Source of the DNA: a virus
Length of the DNA: 31,011 nt
IMG/VR virus record: IMGVR_UViG_3300026518_000680
Span: 1-31,011 of that record
Direction: 5' to 3' (one strand)
Below the pieces are notes generated by a model. That model was not told the DNA's origin and searched no databases. It worked only from the letters and a program-made list of their open reading frames with translations. Position numbers and translations under genes: made by a program. Shown one piece after another: positions 6,956-14,839 of the stretch (its first letter is position 1; every line of letters begins with the position of its first letter).

Positions 6956-8655
6956 TGCAGCTCCGCCCGTACCAGCGCGAGGCGGTCGACGCGATCTACC
7001 ACCACCTGCGCGAGCGCGACGACAACCCCGTCGCGGTGCTCCCGACCGGCGGCGGCAAGACGCCGCTGATCTCGACGATCTGCCGCGACGCCGTGCAGAC
7101 CTGGGACGGCCGGGTGCTCGTCCTGGCCCACGTTCGCGAGCTGCTCCAGCAGGCGGTCGACAAGCTGCACGTGATGGCGCCCGATCTGTGGAACCGCGTC
7201 GGCGTCTACTCGTCGGGTCTGAAGAGCCGCGACACCGACCACGACATCATCGTGGCGGGGATCCAGAGCGTGTATCGCCGTGCCCACGAGTTGGGCCCGT
7301 TCGACCTGGTCATCGTCGACGAGGCGCACATGATCCCGGCGGACGGGGAGGGGATGTACCGGCAGTTCCTGGTCGATGCCAGGGTCGTCAACCCTCACGT
7401 CCGCGTCGTCGGCCTGACCGCGACGCCGTACCGGCTCAAGACCGGCGAGATCTGCGGGCCGGGCAACATCCTGAACCACGTCTGCTACGAGGTCGGCGTG
7501 CGCGAGCTGATCGCGCAGGGCTACCTGTCGCCATTGCGCACGAAGGCGGGGGCCGCGAGGGCGGACACCGGCGGGCTCCACGTCCGCGGCGGCGAGTTCG
7601 TCGCCGGCGAGGCCGAGGACCTGATGGACGACGATGCCCTTGTCGAGGCGGCGTGCGCCGAGATCGTGGAGGAGACGAAGGGCCGCACCGCGACGCTGAT
7701 CTTCGCCGCGGGCGTCCGCCACGGGGAGCACATCCAGTCCGTCCTGCGCGATCGGCACGGGGTCGAGTGCGGGTTCGTGTCGGGCGAGACGCCGCCGGGC
7801 GAACGCGACGAGATCCTCGGCCGTTTCCGAAACGGCGACCTCAAGTATCTCGCCAACGTCCAGGTGCTGACGGTCGGCTTCGACGCCCCGCACATCGACT
7901 GCGTGGCGCTCGTGAGGCCGACGATGAGCCCCGGGCTGTACTACCAGATGGTCGGTCGCGGCTTCCGGCTGCACCCGGGCAAGGACGACTGCCTGGTGCT
8001 CGACTTTGGCGGCAACGTGCTCCGGCACGGGCCGGTCGACGCGGTTCGCGTGGCGACCGATGACCGCGGAGACGGGGGCGAAGCGCCCGCGAAGGAGTGC
8101 CCGTCGTGCCGGGCGCTGATCGCGGCGGGCTACCAGGCGTGCCCCGAGTGCGGGCACGAGTTCCCGCCGCCGAACCGGGGCAAGCACGAGGCGCGGGCGT
8201 CGGACGAGGGCATCCTCACCGGGCAGGTCACGCGCTCCGAGCACGACGTCACGGACACCACGTACCACATCCACTGGAAGCGGCACGACCCGGGCGCGGC
8301 GCTGACGATGCGCGTCGAGTACGAGGTCGGCATCGGGCAGGTGGTCCGCGAGTGGGTCTGCTTCGACCACGAGGGGTACGCGCGAACCAAGGCCGAGGCG
8401 TGGTGGCGGGCGAGGTCGATCGAGCCCGTTCCCGACTGCGTCGAGGAAGCGGTCGAGCTCGCGAAAGCCGGGGCGCTAGCGCCGACGCACGCGATCACCG
8501 TTGAGAAGAAAGCCGGTGACAAGTTCGATCGGGTCGTGCGGCACCGGCTCGGCAACAAGCCGCCGCGGCTGGACGACCCGGACGCCGCGCCGGCGCACGC
8601 GGCACCCGCCTCCGAAGCGTGGCGTGACATCCCGCTGGACGAGATCCCCTTCTGA
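6955..8655 (+). CDS. DEAD/DEAH-box superfamily 2 helicase with C-terminal zinc ribbon, 566 aa
   Basis: ATP-driven DNA helicase of the phage SF2 (SSL2/RadD-like) type. Visible motifs in order: LRPYQREAV (3-11), Walker A PTGGGKT (30-36), LAHVRELL (motif Ia), DEAH (122-125), GLTATPYRL (motif III), LIFAAGVRHGE and GFVSGETP (start of domain 2), LTVGFDAP (motif V) and QMVGRGFR (331-338, motif VI with arginine finger). A zinc ribbon with CPSC (382-385) and CPEC (396-399) follows, then a domain of about 150 residues with conserved Trp residues. This matches RadD-like helicases, which act at branched DNA and pair logically with RusA and the nuclease. The start overlaps the stop of the zinc-ribbon gene; the stop overlaps the primase ATG. 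Confidence 0.93.
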   Translation: MQLRPYQREAVDAIYHHLRERDDNPVAVLPTGGGKTPLISTICRDAVQTWDGRVLVLAHVRELLQQAVDKLHVMAPDLWNRVGVYSSGLKSRDTDHDIIVAGIQSVYRRAHELGPFDLVIVDEAHMIPADGEGMYRQFLVDARVVNPHVRVVGLTATPYRLKTGEICGPGNILNHVCYEVGVRELIAQGYLSPLRTKAGAARADTGGLHVRGGEFVAGEAEDLMDDDALVEAACAEIVEETKGRTATLIFAAGVRHGEHIQSVLRDRHGVECGFVSGETPPGERDEILGRFRNGDLKYLANVQVLTVGFDAPHIDCVALVRPTMSPGLYYQMVGRGFRLHPGKDDCLVLDFGGNVLRHGPVDAVRVATDDRGDGGEAPAKECPSCRALIAAGYQACPECGHEFPPPNRGKHEARASDEGILTGQVTRSEHDVTDTTYHIHWKRHDPGAALTMRVEYEVGIGQVVREWVCFDHEGYARTKAEAWWRARSIEPVPDCVEEAVELAKAGALAPTHAITVEKKAGDKFDRVVRHRLGNKPPRLDDPDAAPAHAAPASEAWRDIPLDEIPF

Positions 8656-11078
8656 TGGACACCACCGCGTCCAGCCCGGTCCGGTGCTTCCTCTCGCTGC
8701 TCTACGAGCCGGGGGACGTGCTCGAGGTCCGCGCGCCCAAGTGCCGCGAGCGGTCGGGGTCGTCGTTCGCGTCGACAGTGTCGGGCTACTTCAATGACCA
8801 CGACGCGGCGGCGGAAGCGATCGCCAAGCTCGACGCGAGCGGGCTCGCGCCCGGCGTGTACGTCACGCTGAACCCCGTCCGCCCCGACCTGCTCGCACGC
8901 GCCGCGAACCGCTTGCGGCCCAAGGCCTCGGAAACGACCGCCGACGCCGACGTGCCGCGCCGCCGCTGGATGCTGGTTGATGTTGACCCCGTCAGGCCTG
9001 CCGGGGTGAGCGCGACCGACGAAGAACTCGCGCTCGCCGAGCGGCGGGCTGCCGACATCCATGCCCACCTCGCAGGGCTCGCGTGGCCTGAGCCGGCCGT
9101 ATGCATGAGCGGCAACGGCTACCACCTGCTCTACCGCGTCGACCTCCCCGGCGACGACGACGGGGTGGTGCGCGCCGCGCTTGGATCGCTCGCGGGCAGC
9201 TTCAGCGACGACGCGGTGGCCGTGGACCGCTCCGTGTTCAACCCAGCGCGGATCGTCAAGGTGATCGGAACAGTCGCCCGCAAGGGCGACGACCTGCGCG
9301 GCCAGAGCGGCGTGCCCGACCGCCCGCACCGCCGGTCGGAGACAGTGCAGATCCCCGAGAACATCGGCGTGGTGGCGCCCGAGTTGCTCGCAGCGCTCGC
9401 CGAGCCCACGGCCAAGCCCGACATCGCGGTACCCGCGGGCGACCGCTTCCCCGCCGACCCGCGGGGCGTTCGCTCCTGGCTCGAGGCCCGCGGCGTGGCG
9501 GTCAAGGGCGAGCGTCGCAACGGCACGAAGACCCTGCTGCTGCTCGAGCGGTGCCCGGTCGACCCGGCCATCGAGTCCACGGGCGGGTCGGACATCGCCG
9601 TGCTCATCGGCGACGACGGCAAGCTGGCGTACTGCAACAAACACAGCCGCGGGGCCGACTTCACCTGGCACGATCTCCGCCGCGCCGTCGATCCCGACTA
9701 CGCGGCGCGCGGGGCCGCTGACCCCGGCGTCGACCTCTCGGGCATCCTCACCTCGTCGGCCGAAGAACCCCCCGACGAACGGCCGCCCGCCCCCGCGGAC
9801 CCCGGCCCGCTGCCCCCGGAGATGCTGCGACTCCCGGGCTTCGTTGGCGAGGTCATGGACCACTGCCTCCGGACCGCGCCGTACCCCAACCAAACGCTCG
9901 CGTTCTGCGGAGCGCTCGCACTCCAGGCGGTGCTCGCCGGCCGGAAGGTCCGCGACCCCGGCGACAACCGCACGAACCTGTACCTGCTCGGGCTGGCGCA
10001 CTCGTCGGCCGGGAAGGACCAGCCCCGCAAGGTGAACTCTCGCGTGCTGCAGGAGGTCGGGCTCGCCGGGGCCATCGGCGAGCGGCTCGCGTCGGGCGAG
10101 GGCATTCAGGACTCGCTGTTCGCCACGCCCGCGATGCTCTTCCAGACCGACGAGATCGACACGCTGCTCCAGTCGATCAACCGGTCCCGCGACGCCCGCT
10201 TCGAGTCGATGATGAGCACGCTGCTGACGATGTACTCGTCGGCCAACTCGATCTACCCGATGCGCCGGCGGGCGAACAACCCGGACCCCGGGGTCATCGA
10301 CCAGCCGTGCCTCGTGCTCTTCGGCACCGCGATCCCGAACCACTACTACGCGGCGCTCTCCGAACGCATGCTCACCAACGGGCTGTTTGCCCGGATGCTG
10401 ATCTTCGAGTCGGGCCCCCGCGGGGCCGGGCAGGAGCCCGAGGTCGCCGACCCGCCGCCGCGCGTGCTCGACACGGCACGTTGGTGGGCGGATCAAACAG
10501 CCGGTGATGGCAACCTCGCCGGGTCGTACCCGTCGCCCAAGACCGTGCCGCAGACGCCCGAGGCGAAGCGGCTGCTGGTCGAACTCCGCGAGCAGAGCGA
10601 ACGGGAGTACGCCGACGCCGAGTCGCGTTCCGACGCGGTCGCGACGACCGTCTGGGGACGCGTCAGCGAGAACGCCCGCAAGCTCGCGCTGCTCTACGCG
10701 ATCAGCGAGAACCACCGGGAGCCAGAGATCGGCGCCGAAGCTGTGCGGTGGGCGTCCGAGGTTGTGGTGCACCAGACGACGCGGATGCTGTTCATGGCCG
10801 CGGGCCACGCGGCGGAGACGCCGTTCGACGAACTCGCGCTCCGCGCGATGCGCAAGCTACGCGAGGCACCGGGCAAGACGCTCCGCCACAGCGTGCTGCT
10901 CAAACGGATGAAGATCGACTCGCGCTCGTTCCACGACCTGATGGAGACGCTGATCCAGCGCAGCGACGTTCGCGCGGAGACGGTCGCGACGGCGGGGCGG
11001 GCCGCGGTGCTGTACCGGCTCATAGAGAAGGAAGGTGAAGAAGGGGTGAACGAAGGGGGGTCGAAATGCGGGCTGTAG
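8655..11078 (+). CDS. Primase-polymerase fused to DUF3987-type helicase, 807 aa
   Basis: Replication protein joining two activities. The N-terminal part (about 1-240) is an archaeo-eukaryotic-type primase: RRRWMLVDVDPVRP holds the metal-binding DVD at 109-111, SGNGYHL (152-158) is the nucleotide-contact motif, and VDRSVFNPARIVKVIGT carries the third motif. A linker rich in Pro follows (about 370-395). The DUF3987 helicase part starts near 395; its Walker A variant is HSSAGKDQPRK (SAGKD at 451-455), with Walker B LFQTDEID near 495-502. The C-terminus ends with a winged-helix-like block. The enzyme probably synthesises primers and unwinds the phage origin. It is the last gene of the operon; a long inverted repeat starts 14 bases after its stop. 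The last codons are purine-rich (GEEGVNEGG) and begin the polypurine tract described below. Confidence 0.9.
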   Translation: MDTTASSPVRCFLSLLYEPGDVLEVRAPKCRERSGSSFASTVSGYFNDHDAAAEAIAKLDASGLAPGVYVTLNPVRPDLLARAANRLRPKASETTADADVPRRRWMLVDVDPVRPAGVSATDEELALAERRAADIHAHLAGLAWPEPAVCMSGNGYHLLYRVDLPGDDDGVVRAALGSLAGSFSDDAVAVDRSVFNPARIVKVIGTVARKGDDLRGQSGVPDRPHRRSETVQIPENIGVVAPELLAALAEPTAKPDIAVPAGDRFPADPRGVRSWLEARGVAVKGERRNGTKTLLLLERCPVDPAIESTGGSDIAVLIGDDGKLAYCNKHSRGADFTWHDLRRAVDPDYAARGAADPGVDLSGILTSSAEEPPDERPPAPADPGPLPPEMLRLPGFVGEVMDHCLRTAPYPNQTLAFCGALALQAVLAGRKVRDPGDNRTNLYLLGLAHSSAGKDQPRKVNSRVLQEVGLAGAIGERLASGEGIQDSLFATPAMLFQTDEIDTLLQSINRSRDARFESMMSTLLTMYSSANSIYPMRRRANNPDPGVIDQPCLVLFGTAIPNHYYAALSERMLTNGLFARMLIFESGPRGAGQEPEVADPPPRVLDTARWWADQTAGDGNLAGSYPSPKTVPQTPEAKRLLVELREQSEREYADAESRSDAVATTVWGRVSENARKLALLYAISENHREPEIGAEAVRWASEVVVHQTTRMLFMAAGHAAETPFDELALRAMRKLREAPGKTLRHSVLLKRMKIDSRSFHDLMETLIQRSDVRAETVATAGRAAVLYRLIEKEGEEGVNEGGSKCGL

Positions 11079-11091
11079 GTATACACACACA

Positions 11092-11185
11092 CTTCTTTCT
11101 CTCTTTCACCTTCTTACCCCCACCCCCACGCGCGTGTGTCTGTGTCTGCGCACGCACGCGGGCCGGGGTGAAAGAGGGAAAGAGG
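11092..11185 (+). promoter_or_regulatory. Long two-tier hairpin downstream of the replication operon
   Basis: Bases 11092-11110 (pyrimidine-rich, ending CTCTTTCACC) pair with 11167-11185 (GGTGAAAGAG...) over 19 bp with two G-U pairs. Within the loop, 11129-11138 pairs with 11151-11160 (nine of ten). No T-run follows, so it is more like an RNA processing or stability element than a simple terminator. The strand asymmetry (C+T, then G+A) could also form triplex DNA. Confidence 0.5.
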
Positions 11186-11634
11186 GAAAGAAGCCCTTCA
11201 CGGCCCCGAGAAGGCGGATTCCAAGGGGGAAGGAAGTGGGCGGGGGTGAAAGAGGGGTCGCGTGCAGCCGGCGCGGGCGGGTCCTCCGGCGCAAACGGCG
11301 TGCCATACGCCGCTGGGAACAGCCGCCGTTGCCATCTGACTTACTTCGAGCGGTCCGACCGGTCCGGGTTCGGCGCACGGCGCCCCGCGTGCGGCCCGAC
11401 GTTGGCCCACGTTGCGGCCGGGCGATTGGAGTCGGGCGACGGCCTCACCACCGCACGGTCGGCAACCGTGGCGGGCGTGGTTGGCCACGACGAATGCAAT
11501 CCACTCGCGACTCCGCGACCGCGGATGCGCGGGCTTCCGGGCAAGGCCCGGCGAGGGAGGCCAAGCCTCGGCGTGGCTATGCATGGTTGGGCGGGAATGG
11601 GATCGGTCGGGCGGGGTCTGGTCCGGCGCGGCAT

Positions 11635-11664
11635 GGACGCCCCGCGGCGCGAAGGCGTCGCGGG
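11635..11664 (+). repeat. 30-base hairpin repeat, copy 1
   Basis: Identical to 12009-12038 except at two positions. Folds into a 10-bp stem (11641-11650 with 11655-11664, one G-U pair) closed by a C-G pair over loop GAAG. Confidence 0.65.
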
Positions 11665-12008
11665 TGCGCTTGCGGATTGCCAGGGGAAGGCCTGGCGAGG
11701 CGGGGCTAGATGCGGCGCGATCGGGCTTGGTACGGCATGGAACGGTGCGGACCCGTCGCCGTCCCGAGACGGAGGTCTCGGGCAGCGCCTCATCAATGGC
11801 GGGGCATGGCAGGGAATGGCGAGGCGAGGCTCGGCCTGGCGAGCTCTGGACAGGAAAGGCATGGCCCGGCGCTTCCGCCGCGCACCGCGGGAGCGGTGCG
11901 ACGGCGATTCCTCACGACTGCGTCGTGACACTCAGCGTGAACAGGCGGGGCTTGTCGGGATCTGGTGAGGCGCGGCTCGGCGTGGCGGGCATTGGCGAGG
12001 CCCGGCCT

Positions 12009-12038
12009 GGACGCCCCGCGGCGTGAAAGCGTCGCGGG
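12009..12038 (+). repeat. 30-base hairpin repeat, copy 2
   Basis: Second copy of the repeat at 11635-11664. CCCCGCGGCG (12014-12023) pairs with CGTCGCGGGG (12030-12039) over 10 bp with one G-U pair. Both differences lie at the top: the closing pair changes from C-G to T-G and the loop from GAAG to GAAA (a GNRA loop). The stem ends 28 bases before the AAGGAGG of the methyltransferase gene, so it would be in its leader. Confidence 0.65.
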
Positions 12039-12077
12039 GGCATTGAACGGACAAGAACAGCGAGCAAGGAGGCTTCG

Positions 12078-13406
12078 ATGAAGGCAGACAAGACACCCAA
12101 GGTGGAGATGGTCGCGATCGACGACATCCGCGAGTACAAGCGGAACCCCCGGACGATCGGTGAGGAGGCAATCAAGGCCGTGGCCGACTCGATCCGCGAG
12201 TTCGGGTTCCGCGTGCCGGTGCTGATCGACGGACAAGGCGAACTCGTCGCGGGGCACACGCGGGTGCGGGCCGCCCGGTCGCTCGGCATGGATCGTGTTC
12301 CGTGCATCCGCGTCGCCGATCTGACGCCCGAGCAGGTCCGCGCGTTCCGCATCGCCGACAACCAGGTGGCTTCGCTCTCAACTTGGGATCAGGAACTCCT
12401 GCCGCTGGAGCTGGCCGATCTGCGTGACGCGGAGTTCGACCTGTCCGTGCTCGGCTTCGACATGAGCGAAGTCGAGGCGATGCTCGCGCCGGCGGGCACC
12501 GAGGGGAAGACCCCGGCGGACGACGTGCCCGAGACGCCGGACGACGACGAGGTCGTCACGCGGCCCGGCGATCTATGGGTGCTCGGGCGGCACCGGTTGC
12601 TCTGCGGCGACTCGACCAACGCCGCGGATGTCGATCGGCTCATGGACGGCGAGCGAGCGGCGCTGGTCGCGACCGACCCGCCGTACCTGGTCGACTACAC
12701 CGGCGAGCGGCCCAACGGCACGGGCAAGGACTGGACGGAGAACTACCGCGAGATCGACATCGACGACGCCGAGGGGTTCTTCCGCGGCGTGTTTGAGAAC
12801 GTGACGCGCGTCATCGCGCCGCACGCCGCGATCTACTGCTGGCACGCGCACAAGCGCTGCGGCGTGATCCAGACGGTCTGGGCCGACCTCGGCATCCTCG
12901 ATCATCAGTCGGTCGTCTGGGTGAAGCCGACGCCGGTGTTCGGGCGCGTGTTCTGGCACTTCCGCCACGAGCCGTGCATGATGGGCTGGGTGCAGGGCAG
13001 CAAGCCCGAGCACGACGGCGACCACTCGATGGAGATGAACTCCGTCTGGGAGCTCGGCTGGGAAGGCGGAGCCGGTGGAGCGTCGGGTGGCGAGAAGTCG
13101 CGCGTCACCGGCAACGAGCACCCGACGCAGAAGCCCGTCGAGCTGTTCGCCCGGCCGATGCGCAAGCACACCAAGCCAGGCCAGGTCTGCTACGAGCCGT
13201 TCAGCGGGTCGGGGTCGCAGCTCATCGCGGGCGAGCAGGAAGGCCGGCGGGTCTTCGCGATGGAGATCTCGCCGGCGTTCGTCGATGTCGCGGTGCGCCG
13301 CTGGCAGCGGTTCACCGGCGAGGTCGCGACGCGGTTCGATACGGACGGCGTGGAGCAGGCTGGGATGGAAAACGAGGCGACGGTCGAGCTTGGGAGCGGG
13401 GTGTGA
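12078..13406 (+). CDS. ParB-domain DNA methyltransferase (beta class, N4/N6), 442 aa
   Basis: Two-domain protein. Residues 1-110 are a ParB/sulfiredoxin-like nuclease-type domain: KRNPRTIGEEAIKAVADSIREFGF, then VAGHTRVRAARSLG with the GHTR box. A hinge with acidic residues (about 140-160) leads to PGDLWVLGRHRLLCGDST and the methyltransferase domain. DPPY at 200-203 is the catalytic motif and EPFSGSGS (373-380) is the AdoMet site, in the order typical of beta-class enzymes. No restriction partner is nearby, so it is an orphan phage methylase, probably protecting phage DNA or marking the packaging or replication region. ATG 12078 has AAGGAGG (12067-12073) four bases upstream. Such ParB-MTase fusions are common in phages near the terminase. 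Confidence 0.92.
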   Translation: MKADKTPKVEMVAIDDIREYKRNPRTIGEEAIKAVADSIREFGFRVPVLIDGQGELVAGHTRVRAARSLGMDRVPCIRVADLTPEQVRAFRIADNQVASLSTWDQELLPLELADLRDAEFDLSVLGFDMSEVEAMLAPAGTEGKTPADDVPETPDDDEVVTRPGDLWVLGRHRLLCGDSTNAADVDRLMDGERAALVATDPPYLVDYTGERPNGTGKDWTENYREIDIDDAEGFFRGVFENVTRVIAPHAAIYCWHAHKRCGVIQTVWADLGILDHQSVVWVKPTPVFGRVFWHFRHEPCMMGWVQGSKPEHDGDHSMEMNSVWELGWEGGAGGASGGEKSRVTGNEHPTQKPVELFARPMRKHTKPGQVCYEPFSGSGSQLIAGEQEGRRVFAMEISPAFVDVAVRRWQRFTGEVATRFDTDGVEQAGMENEATVELGSGV

Positions 13407-13421
13407 GCGCGATGATCCGAC

Positions 13422-13449
13422 CCGACTCCAGCCCTCTTCGATCAGTCGG
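13422..13449. terminator. Weak inverted repeat between convergent genes
   Basis: CCGACT (13422-13427) pairs with AGTCGG (13444-13449) across the 35-base gap where the methyltransferase (plus) and Fic (minus) genes meet. The loop is 16 bases and there is no T-run, so this is only a possible bidirectional stop. Confidence 0.25.
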
Positions 13450-14680
13450 CGAGACGGCGAAGGTCATCGCCGAAGCGGTCGTTGAGGTCGGCGAGCGTTC
13501 GTCGCAGATTCGCCTCGCGATCGCCGTCGTCATCATCCGTGAGCGCCGACAGGTACGCCTCGTAGATGTAGACGCGGTCGCGCTGCTTGCCGGTGGTCTC
13601 GCGCAGGACGCCGGCCTTGAGCAGTTCCTCGATGCACTTCGAGGCCGTGGGCTTGGCAACGCCGAGCAACTCCACGGCCCGGGGCAGCGTCATCACGGGG
13701 TGCTGCGGCATGGCCTCGAGCAGCCGGATCGTGTTGACGGTCGCCGAGCCCGAGGCGAGCAGCTTGGCGCGATCGTCGTTCACGATCCGAAAGAGATGGC
13801 CGGCCATATTGACCGCGTCTTCCGCGGCCTCGGCGACGCACTCGAGGAAGAACGCAGTCCAGCCCTCCCAGTCGCCTTCGGTGCGCACCGCGGCGAGGCG
13901 GGCGTAGTACTCCTGCTGGCGGCGCTTGAACGCCACGCTCAGGTACAGCAGCGGCTGATCGAGCAGGCCCCAGTGCTCCACAAGCAGCGTGATGAGCATG
14001 CGGCCGATGCGACCGTTGCCGTCGAGGAACGGGTGGATGGTCTCGAACTGCACATGCGCGAGCCCGGCCTTGACCAAGGGCGGCAGCGGGTCGCCCGAGT
14101 GCATCCACTTCTCAAGGACCGCGATCGCGGGGGCGACCTCCTCGTGCGGCGGCGGAACGAAGCGGGCGTTGCCCGGGCGCGTGCCGCCGATCCAGTTCTG
14201 GCTCCGGCGGATCTCGCCGGGGAGTTTGTCCTCGCCGCGCACGCCTCGCATGAGGATGCGGTGGACATCGCACAGCAGCCGCGTGCTCAGCGGCAGGCCG
14301 GCGGGGTCGGCGATCGCGGCGCGGGCGTGGTTGAGGCCATCGACGTAGTTGCAGACCTCCTCGACATCGGCCGGGCGGTCGGCGCTGCTGGTGGCCTCGA
14401 AGGTGGCGACGTCGCGGAGCGTCGCCTGGGTGCCCTCGATCTGCGAGGACAGCACGGCTTCCTTGCGGACGAAGCCGTAGAGGAACCAGCCCGGATCCGG
14501 GACCATGGCCCCCGCAACGCGGAGCCGACCGATGGCGGCGACCGCCGCGGTGTGACGCTCGGCGAGGTCACTCTCAATGACCAGGGCGGGGTCCGCCGGG
14601 GGCAGGGGGTGCGGAACGAACGCCTTCACGGTCTCGCCGTGGGTGGTGCTCGTTCGGTATGTGCCAGTCTCTCGGGGCAT
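13442..14680 (-). CDS. fic: Fic-domain AMPylase with C-terminal winged helix, 412 aa
   Basis: Fic enzymes transfer AMP (or another nucleotide part) to hydroxyl groups of target proteins. The catalytic motif HPFLDGNGRIGR is complete at 216-227. An inhibitory helix SSQIEGT at 78-84 lies N-terminal to it, so this is a class II Fic in which the glutamate of the motif blocks activity until displaced; no separate antitoxin is needed or seen. The C-terminal part (about 300-385) has a winged helix-turn-helix, AVELLGVAKPTASKCIEELLKAGVL, so the protein may bind its own promoter. ATG 14680 is preferred because AAGGA lies eight bases upstream; ATG 14689 has no spacing to that site. It has a private promoter and operator-like repeat. 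A host-takeover, dormancy or anti-phage role is possible; the target is unknown. Confidence 0.92.
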   Translation of the reverse strand: MPRETGTYRTSTTHGETVKAFVPHPLPPADPALVIESDLAERHTAAVAAIGRLRVAGAMVPDPGWFLYGFVRKEAVLSSQIEGTQATLRDVATFEATSSADRPADVEEVCNYVDGLNHARAAIADPAGLPLSTRLLCDVHRILMRGVRGEDKLPGEIRRSQNWIGGTRPGNARFVPPPHEEVAPAIAVLEKWMHSGDPLPPLVKAGLAHVQFETIHPFLDGNGRIGRMLITLLVEHWGLLDQPLLYLSVAFKRRQQEYYARLAAVRTEGDWEGWTAFFLECVAEAAEDAVNMAGHLFRIVNDDRAKLLASGSATVNTIRLLEAMPQHPVMTLPRAVELLGVAKPTASKCIEELLKAGVLRETTGKQRDRVYIYEAYLSALTDDDDGDREANLRRTLADLNDRFGDDLRRLAD

Positions 14681-14722
14681 GTTCGACATCCTTGGGAAAG
14701 CAGACGTTCCCAACGGGGATCA

Positions 14723-14761
14723 CTAGTTCAGCATTCTGTACTAGATCGGCCCGCTAGTCAA
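14723..14761 (-). promoter_or_regulatory. Promoter and CTAG operator for the Fic gene
   Basis: On the minus strand TTGACT (14756-14761) is followed after 17 bases by CAGAAT (14733-14738), a good sigma70-type pair. CTAGT (14723-14727) and ACTAG (14740-14744) form an inverted repeat that flanks the -10 box, and a further CTAG lies beside the -35 box. This layout fits repression of Fic, possibly by its own winged helix. Confidence 0.6.
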
Positions 14762-14786
14762 GGCGACTTTACCAAGCCTCGCCACA

Positions 14787-14812
14787 CGAGAAACCCCGGC
14801 CGGAGGCCGGGG
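14787..14812 (-). terminator. Terminator of the small minus-strand operon
   Basis: On the minus strand CCCCGGCC, loop TCC, GGCCGGGG (plus 14794-14812) is a perfect 8-bp stem followed by TTTCTCG. It lies just after the stop at 14840 and separates that operon from the Fic promoter. Confidence 0.6.
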
Positions 14813-14839
14813 AAGCGGGATCGGGCGGCCCGGGACCGG

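Larger units (their letters stand above)
11079..12077. other. 1 kb noncoding, hairpin-rich region
   Basis: No convincing gene: the 300-codon frame starting at 11066 begins inside the primase gene and has a composition dictated by repeats. Contents: pyrimidine then purine tracts (11091-11260), then GC-rich DNA dense in perfect or near-perfect hairpins. Examples are 11454-11470 (6 bp), 11476-11489 (5 bp), 11537-11551 (6 bp), 11641-11664 (10 bp), 11679-11696 (6 bp), 11763-11782 (8 bp, loop GGAG), 11881-11900 (8 bp, loop GGGA), 11912-11928 (6 bp) and 12014-12039 (10 bp). Between them are GGC-headed words (GGCATGGC, GGCGAGGC, GGCCTGGC). It could be a structured noncoding RNA, a replication origin or a recombination substrate. 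Confidence 0.6.

Noticed and set aside
8130-10808. An 892-codon open frame on the minus strand, and similar ones at 6244-8370, 16750-18675 and 12974-15385
   Set aside because: These mirror real genes on the other strand; high G+C keeps the antisense frames free of stops. They show no motifs and overlap proven domains.
11066-11968. A 300-codon open frame across the noncoding region
   Set aside because: It starts inside the primase gene, has no ribosome site, and its sequence (PPPPRACVCVCARTRAG and repeated G-x-AW) follows the DNA repeats.
13555-13580. Third copy of the GATGTAGA box
   Set aside because: The bases TAGATGTAGAC at this place lie inside the Fic coding frame, lack the GCGACAC box at the right distance and have no start codon after them.
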